This document shows, one piece after another, positions 33,765-42,134 of a stretch of DNA of 56,485 bases (position 1 is the first letter of the stretch; each line of letters opens with the position of its first letter). The DNA is from an uncultured Oscillospiraceae bacterium. GTDB lineage: Bacteria; Bacillota; Clostridia; Oscillospirales; Ruminococcaceae. The notes beneath the pieces were generated by a model. It was not told the DNA's origin. It saw only the letters and a program-made list of their open reading frames with translations, and searched no databases. Location: NCBI GenBank assembly GCA_949743955.1, contig CATJVQ010000041.1, forward strand, positions 1 to 56,485, read 5' to 3'. A program made the position numbers and the translations under genes.

Positions 33765-34669
33765 GAGCCATCCGTATTTTTCCCCGTACCGGCGCGGATA
33801 TCCCATTCCTTCACCTTTCCAGCCTCCTCCACAAGAGCATGGTAGCTCGCAAGGCGGCTCGGGGCGATCTCCCCCTTTTCGGCCGCCTCCAGCACAGCGC
33901 AGCCGGCCTCGCACAGGTGCAGGCAGTCCTGAAAGCGGCAGCGGCCGAGATACGGCTCGAATTCCTGGAAACAAGTCTGTACCTCCTCCCGGCGCAGGAG
34001 GGCGTAGCGCGTCATGTCTATGGCGGAGAAGCCGGGGGTATCGGCGATGGCGCCGCCGCCCTCGAGCGGATAGAATTGTGCGCGGCGCGTGGTATGGCGT
34101 CCGCGGCCGAGCTTGCGGCTGACCTCCCCTGTCTCGAGGCAGAGCCCCGGGAGCAGGACATTGAGCAGACTCGACTTGCCCGCGCCCGTGTTGCCGCACA
34201 GGCAGCTCTGCCTGCCCGCGAGATATTCCCGCAGCGCCTCGATGCCCGTTCCTGCTCGCACGCTCACCGGGAACACGGAGAAGCCCGCCCGGCGGTAGAG
34301 GGAAACAATCTCCTCCCCGCTCTCCAGATCGGTCTTGCTCACCACGATGACCGGTTCAATTCCCTCATGCTCCGCCACAGCGATGAGCTTGTCGAGGACC
34401 TGCAGATTCGGCGGCGGTGACTGCACGCTCACCACGAGCGCCAGTACGTCGAGGTTAGCCACCGGCGGACGAATCAGGCTGTTGCGCCGCGGCAGAATCT
34501 CCTCGACATATCCTGTCCCGTCGCCCATGTCGCGCACGAGGACCTCGTCGCCGGTCAGCGGCGTCACGCCCTCCTTGCGGAAGAGTCCCCTGGCGCGGCA
34601 GGACAGCGTTCCCTCTTCTGTCGCGACCTCGTAGAACCCGCCCAGCGAGTTCATAATCCGCCCCTTCAT
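33761..34669 (-). CDS. rsgA: Ribosome small-subunit GTPase RsgA
   Basis: A 302-residue circularly permuted GTPase that checks 30S maturation. An N-terminal OB fold ([20 protein letters not shown]) precedes the permuted G domain: G4 [12 protein letters not shown], then G1 [12 protein letters not shown], and G3 [13 protein letters not shown]-terminal zinc site ([16 protein letters not shown]) closes it. I chose the ATG at 34669 by match to the family N-terminus; an ATG at 34681 is possible. It is the last gene of the yicC-rsgA operon, following prkC. Confidence 0.93.
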   Translation of the reverse strand: MKGRIMNSLGGFYEVATEEGTLSCRARGLFRKEGVTPLTGDEVLVRDMGDGTGYVEEILPRRNSLIRPPVANLDVLALVVSVQSPPPNLQVLDKLIAVAEHEGIEPVIVVSKTDLESGEEIVSLYRRAGFSVFPVSVRAGTGIEALREYLAGRQSCLCGNTGAGKSSLLNVLLPGLCLETGEVSRKLGRGRHTTRRAQFYPLEGGGAIADTPGFSAIDMTRYALLRREEVQTCFQEFEPYLGRCRFQDCLHLCEAGCAVLEAAEKGEIAPSRLASYHALVEEAGKVKEWDIRAGTGKNTDGS

Positions 34670-34682
34670 GCTGACGGTCATC

Positions 34683-36809
34683 CTATTCTTCATCCGGATC
34701 CTCGCTGTTTGTGCGGCGGCGCGGCGTATCCTCGTCCGGCTCATCCCGCTCATCCGAATCGTCCGGATTGTCGTCCTCATCCGGTTCGGAAGAGGAACCC
34801 TCATCCACGCTCGATGCCTCCGGAACGCCTTCCGCGAAAGCATCAGCATTGTCCACCTTCTTGAGGTGGCGTCCTTTATCGAAATTGACCTCATACTCCT
34901 GATAGAGCACGCCGTTGATGCGGATCTGGAGCGTCATCGTGCCCACGCCGTCATACACATGGGAGTATTCCGTGTCCCCCGCCGCGACGCCCGGCGTCAG
35001 CGAGTCCGTGTAGACGGGGTCACCGTCGAGCAGGGCCTGCACCGTTACGGGCTGCTTTAAGGCGGGGAGTGTCACGGTAATACGCCGGCGGGACATGTCC
35101 TCGGCGTTCTCGCCGCCGCTCAGCTCCACCTCGATCGATGATCCCTGCGGCACCTGGGTCTGCGCCTCTGGATACTGCCCGACAATGAGCCCCGGATCCG
35201 CCTCGCTCTCAACACTTGTCGCCTTGGTGATGGTGATCTGGAAATTCTTGAGGAGCCGCTTCGCGTCCGCGACCCGCATGCCGCGCAGGTCGGGCAGGGA
35301 GATGAGCTTGTTCTCCGGCCCCATGCTCACATAGAGCATGACCTCCGTGGCCGAATCGATCTGCGTGTTCGGCTCCGGATCGGTGCGGATGACATACCCT
35401 TCAGGGATGCTGTCATCGTAGATATTGGTCTGCTCCACGTTCTTTTCGACACCCTTATCCTTGAGCAGGCCCATGGCCTCCCCGGCCTCCATGTTGCTCA
35501 AGTCGAGCATCGTCAGCTTCTTCTGCCCGGCCGAAACCTTGACGCGTATTGTTCCCCCCACCTTGACCGGCTGGCCCGGGCGGGGATCCTGCTCATAGAC
35601 GACGTCGTTATCATACTTATCGTTGAAGTTCGACTCATGGAAAATCCGGATGTTGTTTTCAATGAGCTGGGAATCGTATTTAACCGTGCTGTACTTCTCC
35701 CCGACAAGCTTGGGTGTCGGGATCTCCTGCACCTCCTCGAAGGGGTTGTTGAAATAGAACATCGACCCCACAAAGATGGCAGAGACGAGCACAAAGGCCA
35801 CCGTGATGCCCGTGAGCACGCTCAAAAACGGGATGCGCGGGCGAATATCGTCGTCCTCATCGTCCTCCTCGGGCGGAGGGGAGGGGACACGTGTGCGCGC
35901 TCTCGTCTCCTCTGGGCGGGATGCCCCATAGCCCGCCTGACGCGGCGGCTCGCTGAGATATTTATAGGCAAAGCTGATGCTGGGGTTATGCTTGAAATCG
36001 TCAATATCCTTGAGCATCTCCGCGGCCGACTGGTAGCGGCGGGCGGGATCCTTCTGCATGGCGCGCATAGTAATCGCCTCCAATCCTTCGGGAATTTCGC
36101 TGTTGAGGAGCGTCGGGCGTGTCGGCTCGAGCTGGATCTGCTTGAGCGCCACGGAGACGGGAGAGTCCGCGTCGAACGGGAGCTTGCCGGTGAGCATCTC
36201 ATACATCATCACGCCCACGGAGTAGATGTCCGTCTTCTCATCAATAACGCCGCCCTGCGCCTGCTCGGGGCTGATATAGTGCACGCTCCCGATGGCCCTG
36301 TCCGTGATGGTGCGGGTGGTGCTGCGGGCGAAGCGGGCGATGCCGAAGTCCGTGACCTTGATAGTGCCGTCGGTGAGGAGCATGATGTTCTGGGGCTTGA
36401 TGTCGCGGTGGACGATGCCGTTATCGTGCGCGTGCTGCAAAGCCCTGAGCACCTGCACCGTGAAGTGGACAGCCTCCTTCCAGCTCAGCCGCCCGCGCTG
36501 ATCGATGAACTCTTTGAGGGTGATACCGTCGATAAGCTCCATGACGATGGCGTTCATGCGCTGGGAGAAGCTCACGTCGTACACCCGCACGATGTTCGGA
36601 TGGGAGAGCGTGGCCACCGCGCGCGACTCGTTGCGGAAGCGGCGCAGAAACTCCTCGTTGTTCTGGTACTCGTCCCGAAGCACTTTGACCGCTACGGTCC
36701 GGCTTTCCGCCAGATCAAACGCCTTATACACGTTGGCCATGCCGCCGACGCCGATGAGCTCCCGCAGCTCGTACCTCCCGTCGACACGTTTTCCAATGTA
36801 CTTATCCAT
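34683..36809 (-). CDS. prkC: PASTA-domain serine/threonine kinase (PrkC/PknB type)
   Basis: A 708-residue membrane kinase. The Hanks kinase domain (about 1-275) has GVGGMANVYKA, AVKVL, the catalytic HRDIKPQN and DFGIA. A juxtamembrane acidic stretch precedes one transmembrane helix (VLTGITVAFVLVSAIFVG). Three extracellular PASTA repeats sense muropeptides or lipid II (PTPKLVGEKYS, LDLSNMEAGEA, LPDLRGMRVADA). The extreme C-terminus is an unusual Asp/Glu/Pro-rich tail of about 40 residues. It overlaps its phosphatase gene by 8 bp, as is usual for this kinase-phosphatase pair controlling cell-wall growth. Confidence 0.95.
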   Translation of the reverse strand: MDKYIGKRVDGRYELRELIGVGGMANVYKAFDLAESRTVAVKVLRDEYQNNEEFLRRFRNESRAVATLSHPNIVRVYDVSFSQRMNAIVMELIDGITLKEFIDQRGRLSWKEAVHFTVQVLRALQHAHDNGIVHRDIKPQNIMLLTDGTIKVTDFGIARFARSTTRTITDRAIGSVHYISPEQAQGGVIDEKTDIYSVGVMMYEMLTGKLPFDADSPVSVALKQIQLEPTRPTLLNSEIPEGLEAITMRAMQKDPARRYQSAAEMLKDIDDFKHNPSISFAYKYLSEPPRQAGYGASRPEETRARTRVPSPPPEEDDEDDDIRPRIPFLSVLTGITVAFVLVSAIFVGSMFYFNNPFEEVQEIPTPKLVGEKYSTVKYDSQLIENNIRIFHESNFNDKYDNDVVYEQDPRPGQPVKVGGTIRVKVSAGQKKLTMLDLSNMEAGEAMGLLKDKGVEKNVEQTNIYDDSIPEGYVIRTDPEPNTQIDSATEVMLYVSMGPENKLISLPDLRGMRVADAKRLLKNFQITITKATSVESEADPGLIVGQYPEAQTQVPQGSSIEVELSGGENAEDMSRRRITVTLPALKQPVTVQALLDGDPVYTDSLTPGVAAGDTEYSHVYDGVGTMTLQIRINGVLYQEYEVNFDKGRHLKKVDNADAFAEGVPEASSVDEGSSSEPDEDDNPDDSDERDEPDEDTPRRRTNSEDPDEE

Positions 36810-37560
36810 TCGGCGCCTCCGTTGCCTGATCCACCGTCAGCAGCACGGCGGTGATATTGTCCGCTCCGCCGCTGTGCAGGGCATAGTTGATGAGCGGTGT
36901 AGCCGATCCGCGTTCGAGGCACTCTGTCACCTGGCCGGCGACCGCCTGCGGCTCCAGATAGTTGGAAAGGCCGTCCGAGCACAGGAGCAGGGCGAGCGGG
37001 CCGTCGATAGGGTGTTCCGCGTAATCCGGTTCTACCCGGGGGGCGACGCCCACCGCCCGCGTGATGTAGTGCCGCTTCGGGTGGCTCTGCGCCTCGTCCT
37101 CGGTCAGCTCCCCGCGGTCGACAAGCATCTGCACCATGGAGTGGTCGCGCGTGAGCTGCTCGGCCTCCCCGCCCGCAACACGGTAGATCCGGCTGTCGCC
37201 GACATGGCAGGTGTGCAGTGTCTCCCCGCACACAACGGCGAGGACGAGTGTCGTGCCCATGCCGGAAAATTCCGGCCGCAGCTTCGACTGCTCATAGACC
37301 ACCGCATTCGCTGTACTAACAGCCGAGAGCATCAGGCTCCGCACGGAATTGAGGCCCATCCCGGCCTTGAGGCCCTTCTTGAGATACCGGTCGATGATCT
37401 CAATCGTCGCCGTGGATGCGACGTCCCCGGCGTTCTCGCCGCCCATGCCGTCGCAGACCATCGCGTAGCCGAGGCGTTCGCCGAGCACGTTGCAGCGGAA
37501 AATATCCTGATTCTGCTTGCGCACCGCGCCCTTATGCGTCTGTCCCGTTACCTTGAGCAC
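36802..37560 (-). CDS. prpC: PP2C-type serine/threonine phosphatase (PrpC/Stp)
   Basis: A 252-residue Mn-dependent phosphatase that reverses PrkC phosphorylation. PPM motifs are KQNQD at the N-terminus, MVCDGMGGENAGDVAS, HVGDSRIYR, LLCSDGLSNYL and GGADNITAVLL, with the metal-binding aspartates intact. Its start lies inside the end of rlmN (29-bp overlap) and its end overlaps prkC, so the three are tightly coupled. Confidence 0.95.
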   Translation of the reverse strand: MLKVTGQTHKGAVRKQNQDIFRCNVLGERLGYAMVCDGMGGENAGDVASTATIEIIDRYLKKGLKAGMGLNSVRSLMLSAVSTANAVVYEQSKLRPEFSGMGTTLVLAVVCGETLHTCHVGDSRIYRVAGGEAEQLTRDHSMVQMLVDRGELTEDEAQSHPKRHYITRAVGVAPRVEPDYAEHPIDGPLALLLCSDGLSNYLEPQAVAGQVTECLERGSATPLINYALHSGGADNITAVLLTVDQATEAPNG

Positions 37561-38620
37561 TGCCCTCTCCTCCTTTGGCCGCCTCTTCCCGCCGAAGCTG
37601 TCCGCACGCGGCGCTGATGTCGCTGCCCAATTCGCGCCGTACAGTCGCGTTCACACCGCACCGCGTCAGTTCCTCCTGAAACAATCGGACCGACTGCCGG
37701 CTGCCGCGCCGGCAGTCCCTCTCCCTCACCTCGTTGACCGGTATGAGATTGACATGCACGGGCATCCCCGTCCCCCGAAGGAGCTCCCCGAGGCGCGACG
37801 CCTGCTCCGGCGCATCGTTCTTTCCGGCCACGAGCGCGTATTCAAACGAGATGCGCCGCCCCGTCCGCTTGAAGTACTGCCGGCACGCCTCCAGAAGCGG
37901 CGCGACCGGGTACTTTGCGTTCACCGGCATAAGCGTGCTGCGGGCCGTATCGTCGGGCGCGTGGAGGGAGATCGAGAGGGTGAGCGGATAGTTCTTTTCC
38001 GCGAGCCGCCCGATCTGCGGGATGAGCCCGCACGTCGAGAGGGACACATGCCGCAGACTTAGGTTCTTCCCCTCCGGGCAGGAGAGGATCTCCAGAAACG
38101 CGCACACGTTTTCAAAATTGTCCAGCGGCTCACCGATGCCCATGAGCACGACACCCCCGACCTTCTGCCCCTGTGGGGCGCAGACGCGCTCGAGCGTGTA
38201 GACCTCCTCGAGCATCTCGCCGGGGGTGAGGTCCCTCACCAGCCCCCCGAGTGTCGAGGCGCAGAACCGGCAGCCCATCCGGCAGCCCACCTGTGTCGAG
38301 ATGCAGACCGTGTTCCCGTGGTGGTACTCCATCCACACCGCCTCGACCCGGCTGCCGTCGGCCGCCTCCAAAAGGAGCTTCTGCGTGCCGTCGAGTCTGG
38401 AGAGCTGCCGCCGCACGACCCGAAGCGTTCCGACCCGGTACCGCCCGGCAAGGAGCGTCCGCACCCGCAGAGGGAGATCTGTCATATCCTCGAAGCGGTC
38501 CACGCGTTTTCCGTCCCGGTGCAGCCACGCGAAGACCTGTTTGGCCCGGTACTTTTCCAGCCCCAGCAGCCGGAACTCCTTCTCCAGTGCCGGGAGCGTC
38601 AGGGAGCGCAGATCGTTCAT
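37532..38620 (-). CDS. rlmN: Dual-specificity rRNA/tRNA methyltransferase RlmN
   Basis: A 362-residue radical-SAM enzyme making m2A2503 in 23S rRNA and m2A37 in tRNA. The cluster motif is CRMGCRFCAS (C-x3-C-x2-C). The methyl-carrying cysteine lies in SLSTCGLIPQI and the second catalytic cysteine near TRCGVNATVRRELG. I begin at the ATG 38620 (MNDLRSLTLPALEKEF), which overlaps the rsmB stop by 4 bp. Confidence 0.95.
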   Translation of the reverse strand: MNDLRSLTLPALEKEFRLLGLEKYRAKQVFAWLHRDGKRVDRFEDMTDLPLRVRTLLAGRYRVGTLRVVRRQLSRLDGTQKLLLEAADGSRVEAVWMEYHHGNTVCISTQVGCRMGCRFCASTLGGLVRDLTPGEMLEEVYTLERVCAPQGQKVGGVVLMGIGEPLDNFENVCAFLEILSCPEGKNLSLRHVSLSTCGLIPQIGRLAEKNYPLTLSISLHAPDDTARSTLMPVNAKYPVAPLLEACRQYFKRTGRRISFEYALVAGKNDAPEQASRLGELLRGTGMPVHVNLIPVNEVRERDCRRGSRQSVRLFQEELTRCGVNATVRRELGSDISAACGQLRREEAAKGGEGSAQGNGTDA

Positions 38621-39942
38621 TCCGCCGCCCCCTTCCGCCGGAAGCGCGCGAGAAAGAAGCCGTCCCCCCGCCAATCGTCCGAGGGGATGAGCGTCCGCCG
38701 CCAGGAGCCGATCTGCTCTAAGGGCGCCGCCTCAAACGCCGGATGCTCCGCGAGGAACCGCTCGGCGACGTCCTCATTCTCCTCGCATAAGAGCGTGCAG
38801 GTGGAGTAGACGAGCAGACCGCCCTCCCGTACATAGTGTGCGGCGGTTTCCAGAATTTTATACTGGCTATCCCCCAGCCGGGGGATGACTCCCAACCGCG
38901 CCTCCTCCCGCCTCCGCGCCGGATTCTGCCGGCGCAGCTCGGGGCGGCGCCGCAGCCCGCCCAGCCCGCTGCACGGCACGTCACAGAGGACGCGGTCGAA
39001 ATTTGTAAACTTTTTGTTATATGCAGTCGAATCCTGTACTGTAGGTATAATATTTTCAAACCCCAGCCGCTGCGCCCCCTCTCGGATGAGCTCCACCCGG
39101 TGCGGATGTACGTCGCAGGCGACGATCTCTCCCCGCCCGTCCATCTCCCCGGCGAGGGTGAACGTCTTCCCGCCGGGCGCGGCGCAGGCGTCAAGGACAC
39201 GCATCCCCGGCCGTGCGTCGAGGGAGAGCGCGCAGAGCTGGCTGGAGAGATCCTGCACGTGAAAAAGCCCGTCCCGGAAGGCGGGCAGGGCGGAGGGATC
39301 CCCCGTCCCCTTGAGCATGAGCGCGCCGGGCAGGGATGTCTTTTCCGCTTGGGTGCCCTCCGCCTCCAGCCGCCGGATGAGCGCATCCTCACTGATACGC
39401 CCCGTTCGTACGCGCACGAACAGCGGCGCGGGGCGCAGCGCGTCTGTGAGGAAGCGGGCAGCGGACTCCTCCCCGCAGTCCCGGACAAGGCGATCGTACA
39501 GCGCCTTTTCGACCCCCAGACGCAGCCACACGGGTAGGTTTCCGCACCCGTTTTCCGCCACACGGCGCAGGACAGCGTTACAGAGCCCGCACGCGCTCGC
39601 CTTGTGCGCATACCGGCACAGCCGGACACTTTCGTCCACCGCGGCGCGCGCAGGCACCTGCCCATACAGGATCTGATACGCCCCCATGCGGAGGATGACC
39701 GTGACCTCCCTGTCCTTCACCGGCGCGCGCAGGAAGCGGCCGATCACCGCGTCGAGCGTGACGGCGCGCTCAAGCGTACCGTAGACGAGCGCGGCACAGA
39801 ACGCGCCGTCCTGCCCGCTGAGCGAGGCCCGGCGAAGCGCGGCGCGCAGGGCGATATTGCTGTACGCCCCCTCCCGCTCCACCCGCATGAGCACCGAAAA
39901 GGCAGTAACGCGGGCGGGAGACGGGCGGTCTGTCTGCGGCAT
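38617..39942 (-). CDS. rsmB: 16S rRNA (cytosine-967-C5)-methyltransferase RsmB
   Basis: A 441-residue enzyme with an N-terminal NusB-like RNA-binding domain and a SAM methyltransferase domain (DACAAPGGKTFTLAGEM, CDVPCSGLGGLRRRPELR, VYSTCTLLCEENEDV). The two catalytic cysteines are in DVPCSG and STCTL. A short segment, 38998-39060, encoding FENIIPTVQDSTAYNKKFTN, is strikingly AT-rich inside an otherwise very GC-rich gene. Confidence 0.94.
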   Translation of the reverse strand: MPQTDRPSPARVTAFSVLMRVEREGAYSNIALRAALRRASLSGQDGAFCAALVYGTLERAVTLDAVIGRFLRAPVKDREVTVILRMGAYQILYGQVPARAAVDESVRLCRYAHKASACGLCNAVLRRVAENGCGNLPVWLRLGVEKALYDRLVRDCGEESAARFLTDALRPAPLFVRVRTGRISEDALIRRLEAEGTQAEKTSLPGALMLKGTGDPSALPAFRDGLFHVQDLSSQLCALSLDARPGMRVLDACAAPGGKTFTLAGEMDGRGEIVACDVHPHRVELIREGAQRLGFENIIPTVQDSTAYNKKFTNFDRVLCDVPCSGLGGLRRRPELRRQNPARRREEARLGVIPRLGDSQYKILETAAHYVREGGLLVYSTCTLLCEENEDVAERFLAEHPAFEAAPLEQIGSWRRTLIPSDDWRGDGFFLARFRRKGAAE

Positions 39943-39956
39943 ATGGATGCCCCCTT

Positions 39957-40643
39957 TTAGTCGTCTCTGCGCCTTCCTCCAAAGCGCAGCACCAAGTGAA
40001 GAAGCTGCATCACGCTCACGAGCAGGGCGGCCACATAGGTCATGGCCGCGGCCGTGAGCACCTTTTTAGCGCCCCGGCGCCCCTCGTCGGGCAGCAGGCT
40101 CTGCCCCTCAATGACCCGCAGCGCGCGGCCGGAGGCATTGAGCTCCACCGGCAGCGTAACGAGCTGGAACAGCGCGACACAGGAAAACAGGAGGATCCCC
40201 GCCTCCACGAGCGGAGTCAGCTGAAAAATTGCACCGATGAGGATGAGCGGCATCGAAAGCTGCGAGCCGAAGTTTGTCACCGGCAGGATGGCCGCGCGCA
40301 GCTTCATGGGCGCATACCCCACGGCATACTGCACTGCGTGGCCCGCCTCGTGCGCCGCCACGCCGACAGCTGCCACCGTCGCCGCGCTGTATACCCCATC
40401 CGAGAGGCGGATGACGTTTGTGCGCGGATCGAAGTGGTCTGTCAGATTCCCTGCGATGCGCTCAATGCGGACATTCCACAGTCCGTTCGCGTCGAGGATG
40501 GCGCGCGCAGCTCTCTCGCCCGTGCAGCCGCCGGAGGTAACCCCCGAGTAGCGGGAAAACGTGGACGAAACGCTCCACTGCGCCCACATGGCCAACAGCA
40601 GCGCGGGCGTTACCAAAACGATATAGCTCCAATCCAGAATCAT
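39957..40643 (-). CDS. YugP-type membrane zinc metallopeptidase
   Basis: A 228-residue multi-pass membrane protein with a zinc-protease motif VAAHEAGHAVQYA (HExxH) flanked by hydrophobic helices at residues 5-25, 120-160 and 195-220. The family (Bacillus YugP) has no well-established substrate. It is placed between fmt and rsmB in the operon, a position used in several clostridia. Confidence 0.88.
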   Translation of the reverse strand: MILDWSYIVLVTPALLLAMWAQWSVSSTFSRYSGVTSGGCTGERAARAILDANGLWNVRIERIAGNLTDHFDPRTNVIRLSDGVYSAATVAAVGVAAHEAGHAVQYAVGYAPMKLRAAILPVTNFGSQLSMPLILIGAIFQLTPLVEAGILLFSCVALFQLVTLPVELNASGRALRVIEGQSLLPDEGRRGAKKVLTAAAMTYVAALLVSVMQLLHLVLRFGGRRRDD

Positions 40644-40719
40644 CGAGCTATAACCCCCTTTCCCGCTCTTATTCTATCCAAAAGAATTGAACGATTCGTG
40701 AATAGGGCGTTGCAATTTT

Positions 40720-41643
40720 TTACTCAGTGAGCAGACTGTGCGCCGCAAGGCGGTGTCCGTTCGCAAACGCCTCGCCGGAAACGGTCTGCTTCCCCTCAAG
40801 CTGGACCTCGCACAATTCGAGCGCTCCTGCCCCGCAGGCGACGATGAGCTTCTTCGCATCGATCACCTCGCCCGGGCGGCCCTGTGCGTCCGGGACAAGC
40901 CGCGTCCGGCGGATTTTGAGAAGCTTGCCCTCGAACATCGTGTATGCCGTGGGCCAGCCGGAGAGCCCCCGCACCTGATTGTGAATCTCCACGGCCGGGC
41001 GCGCGAAGTCGATTTTCCCCATCTCCTTGGTGAGCATGGGGGCGCGTGTGGCGAAGGATTCGTCCTGCCGAACAGGAGTAATCTTCCCCGCCTCGAGCAA
41101 CGGCAGTGTCTCGGCGATGCACTGCGCGCCCATTTCGCTGAGACGTTCGGACAACTCGCTCGCCGTCTCGTCCTCCCCGATAGGCGTCTCCCTCTGGAGG
41201 AGGATGTTCCCGGTGTCCATGCCCTCGTCCATGAGCATGCTTGTGACGCCTGTCACCCTGTCGCCGCAAAGGACGCTCCACTGGATCGGCGCGGCTCCCC
41301 GGTGCCGCGGCAGCAGCGACGCGTGCAAATTGACACACCCATATTTCGGCACAGCGAGGATATCCGGGGGCAGGATGCGCCCATACGCCACCACGACGGC
41401 TGCGTCCGGCGCAATCTGCCGGAGCTCTTCGGCGACAGCACCGTCCTTAAGCTTCACCGGCTGGCGGACGGGGATCCCCTTTTCCAGCGCCAGCGCCTTG
41501 ACAGGCGGCATGCTCATCCGGTGCCCGCGCCCGACAGGCTTATCCGGCTGGGTGTAGACAGCGGGAATCTCGTGCCCATCCGCGATAAGGCGCGCAAGCA
41601 CTGGCACAGCGAACTGCGGTGTCCCCATAAATACAAGCCTCAT
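40720..41643 (-). CDS. fmt: Methionyl-tRNA formyltransferase
   Basis: A 307-residue enzyme that formylates initiator Met-tRNA. The N-terminal Rossmann domain opens MRLVFMGTPQFAVPVLARL, and the formyl-THF signature is LHASLLPRHRGAAPIQW. The C-terminal OB-like domain binds tRNA. Its start follows AGGAGGACGTT, 9 bp after def, the usual def-fmt pair. Confidence 0.96.
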   Translation of the reverse strand: MRLVFMGTPQFAVPVLARLIADGHEIPAVYTQPDKPVGRGHRMSMPPVKALALEKGIPVRQPVKLKDGAVAEELRQIAPDAAVVVAYGRILPPDILAVPKYGCVNLHASLLPRHRGAAPIQWSVLCGDRVTGVTSMLMDEGMDTGNILLQRETPIGEDETASELSERLSEMGAQCIAETLPLLEAGKITPVRQDESFATRAPMLTKEMGKIDFARPAVEIHNQVRGLSGWPTAYTMFEGKLLKIRRTRLVPDAQGRPGEVIDAKKLIVACGAGALELCEVQLEGKQTVSGEAFANGHRLAAHSLLTE

Positions 41644-41652
41644 AACGTCCTC

Positions 41653-42120
41653 CTATTCTTCCTCGTCCGGGTCGAGCATCCGCTCGGCGATGTCCTTGAA
41701 AAGATGCCCGTCCAGATGGTCGATCTCGTGGCAGAGGGCGCGCGCGAGCAGGTCCTCCCCTTTCACGATGTAAAACGCCCCATGCCGGTCCTGCGCCCGG
41801 ACGCGCACCTTCCGGGGCCTGGTGACGATGCCGTACTCCCCCGGGCAGGAGAGGCAGCCCTCGCTGCCCGTCTGTTTGCCGCGCTTGGAGAGGATAACGG
41901 GATTGCACAGCTCCATCAGTCCCTCCCCCACGTCGATGACAACGGCGCGCCGGCATTCACCCACCTGCGGGGCGGCCAGCCCCACGCCGTTGCCGGTACC
42001 GTAGAGCGTTTCGGCCATCTCGTCGAGGAGGTTCCACAGCTCCTTATCAAAGCGCGCGATCTCCCCGCAGCGGCTGCGGAGCAGCTCGTCCCCCTCCAGA
42101 ACAATTTTGCGTACGGCCAT
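41653..42120 (-). CDS. def: Peptide deformylase
   Basis: A 155-residue metalloenzyme removing the N-formyl group from nascent proteins. All three motifs are present: GNGVGLAAPQVG, EGCLSCPG and HEIDHLDGHLF. The ATG at 42120 follows GGAGGG, 14 bp after priA. It is paired functionally with the next gene, fmt. Confidence 0.96.
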   Translation of the reverse strand: MAVRKIVLEGDELLRSRCGEIARFDKELWNLLDEMAETLYGTGNGVGLAAPQVGECRRAVVIDVGEGLMELCNPVILSKRGKQTGSEGCLSCPGEYGIVTRPRKVRVRAQDRHGAFYIVKGEDLLARALCHEIDHLDGHLFKDIAERMLDPDEEE

Positions 42121-42134
42121 GGTCTCGCCCTCCA

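Noticed and set aside
32487-33845. A 452-codon plus-strand frame opposite the flavodiiron and rubredoxin genes.
   Set aside because: The minus-strand genes have complete catalytic motifs; the plus frame has none and no start signal.
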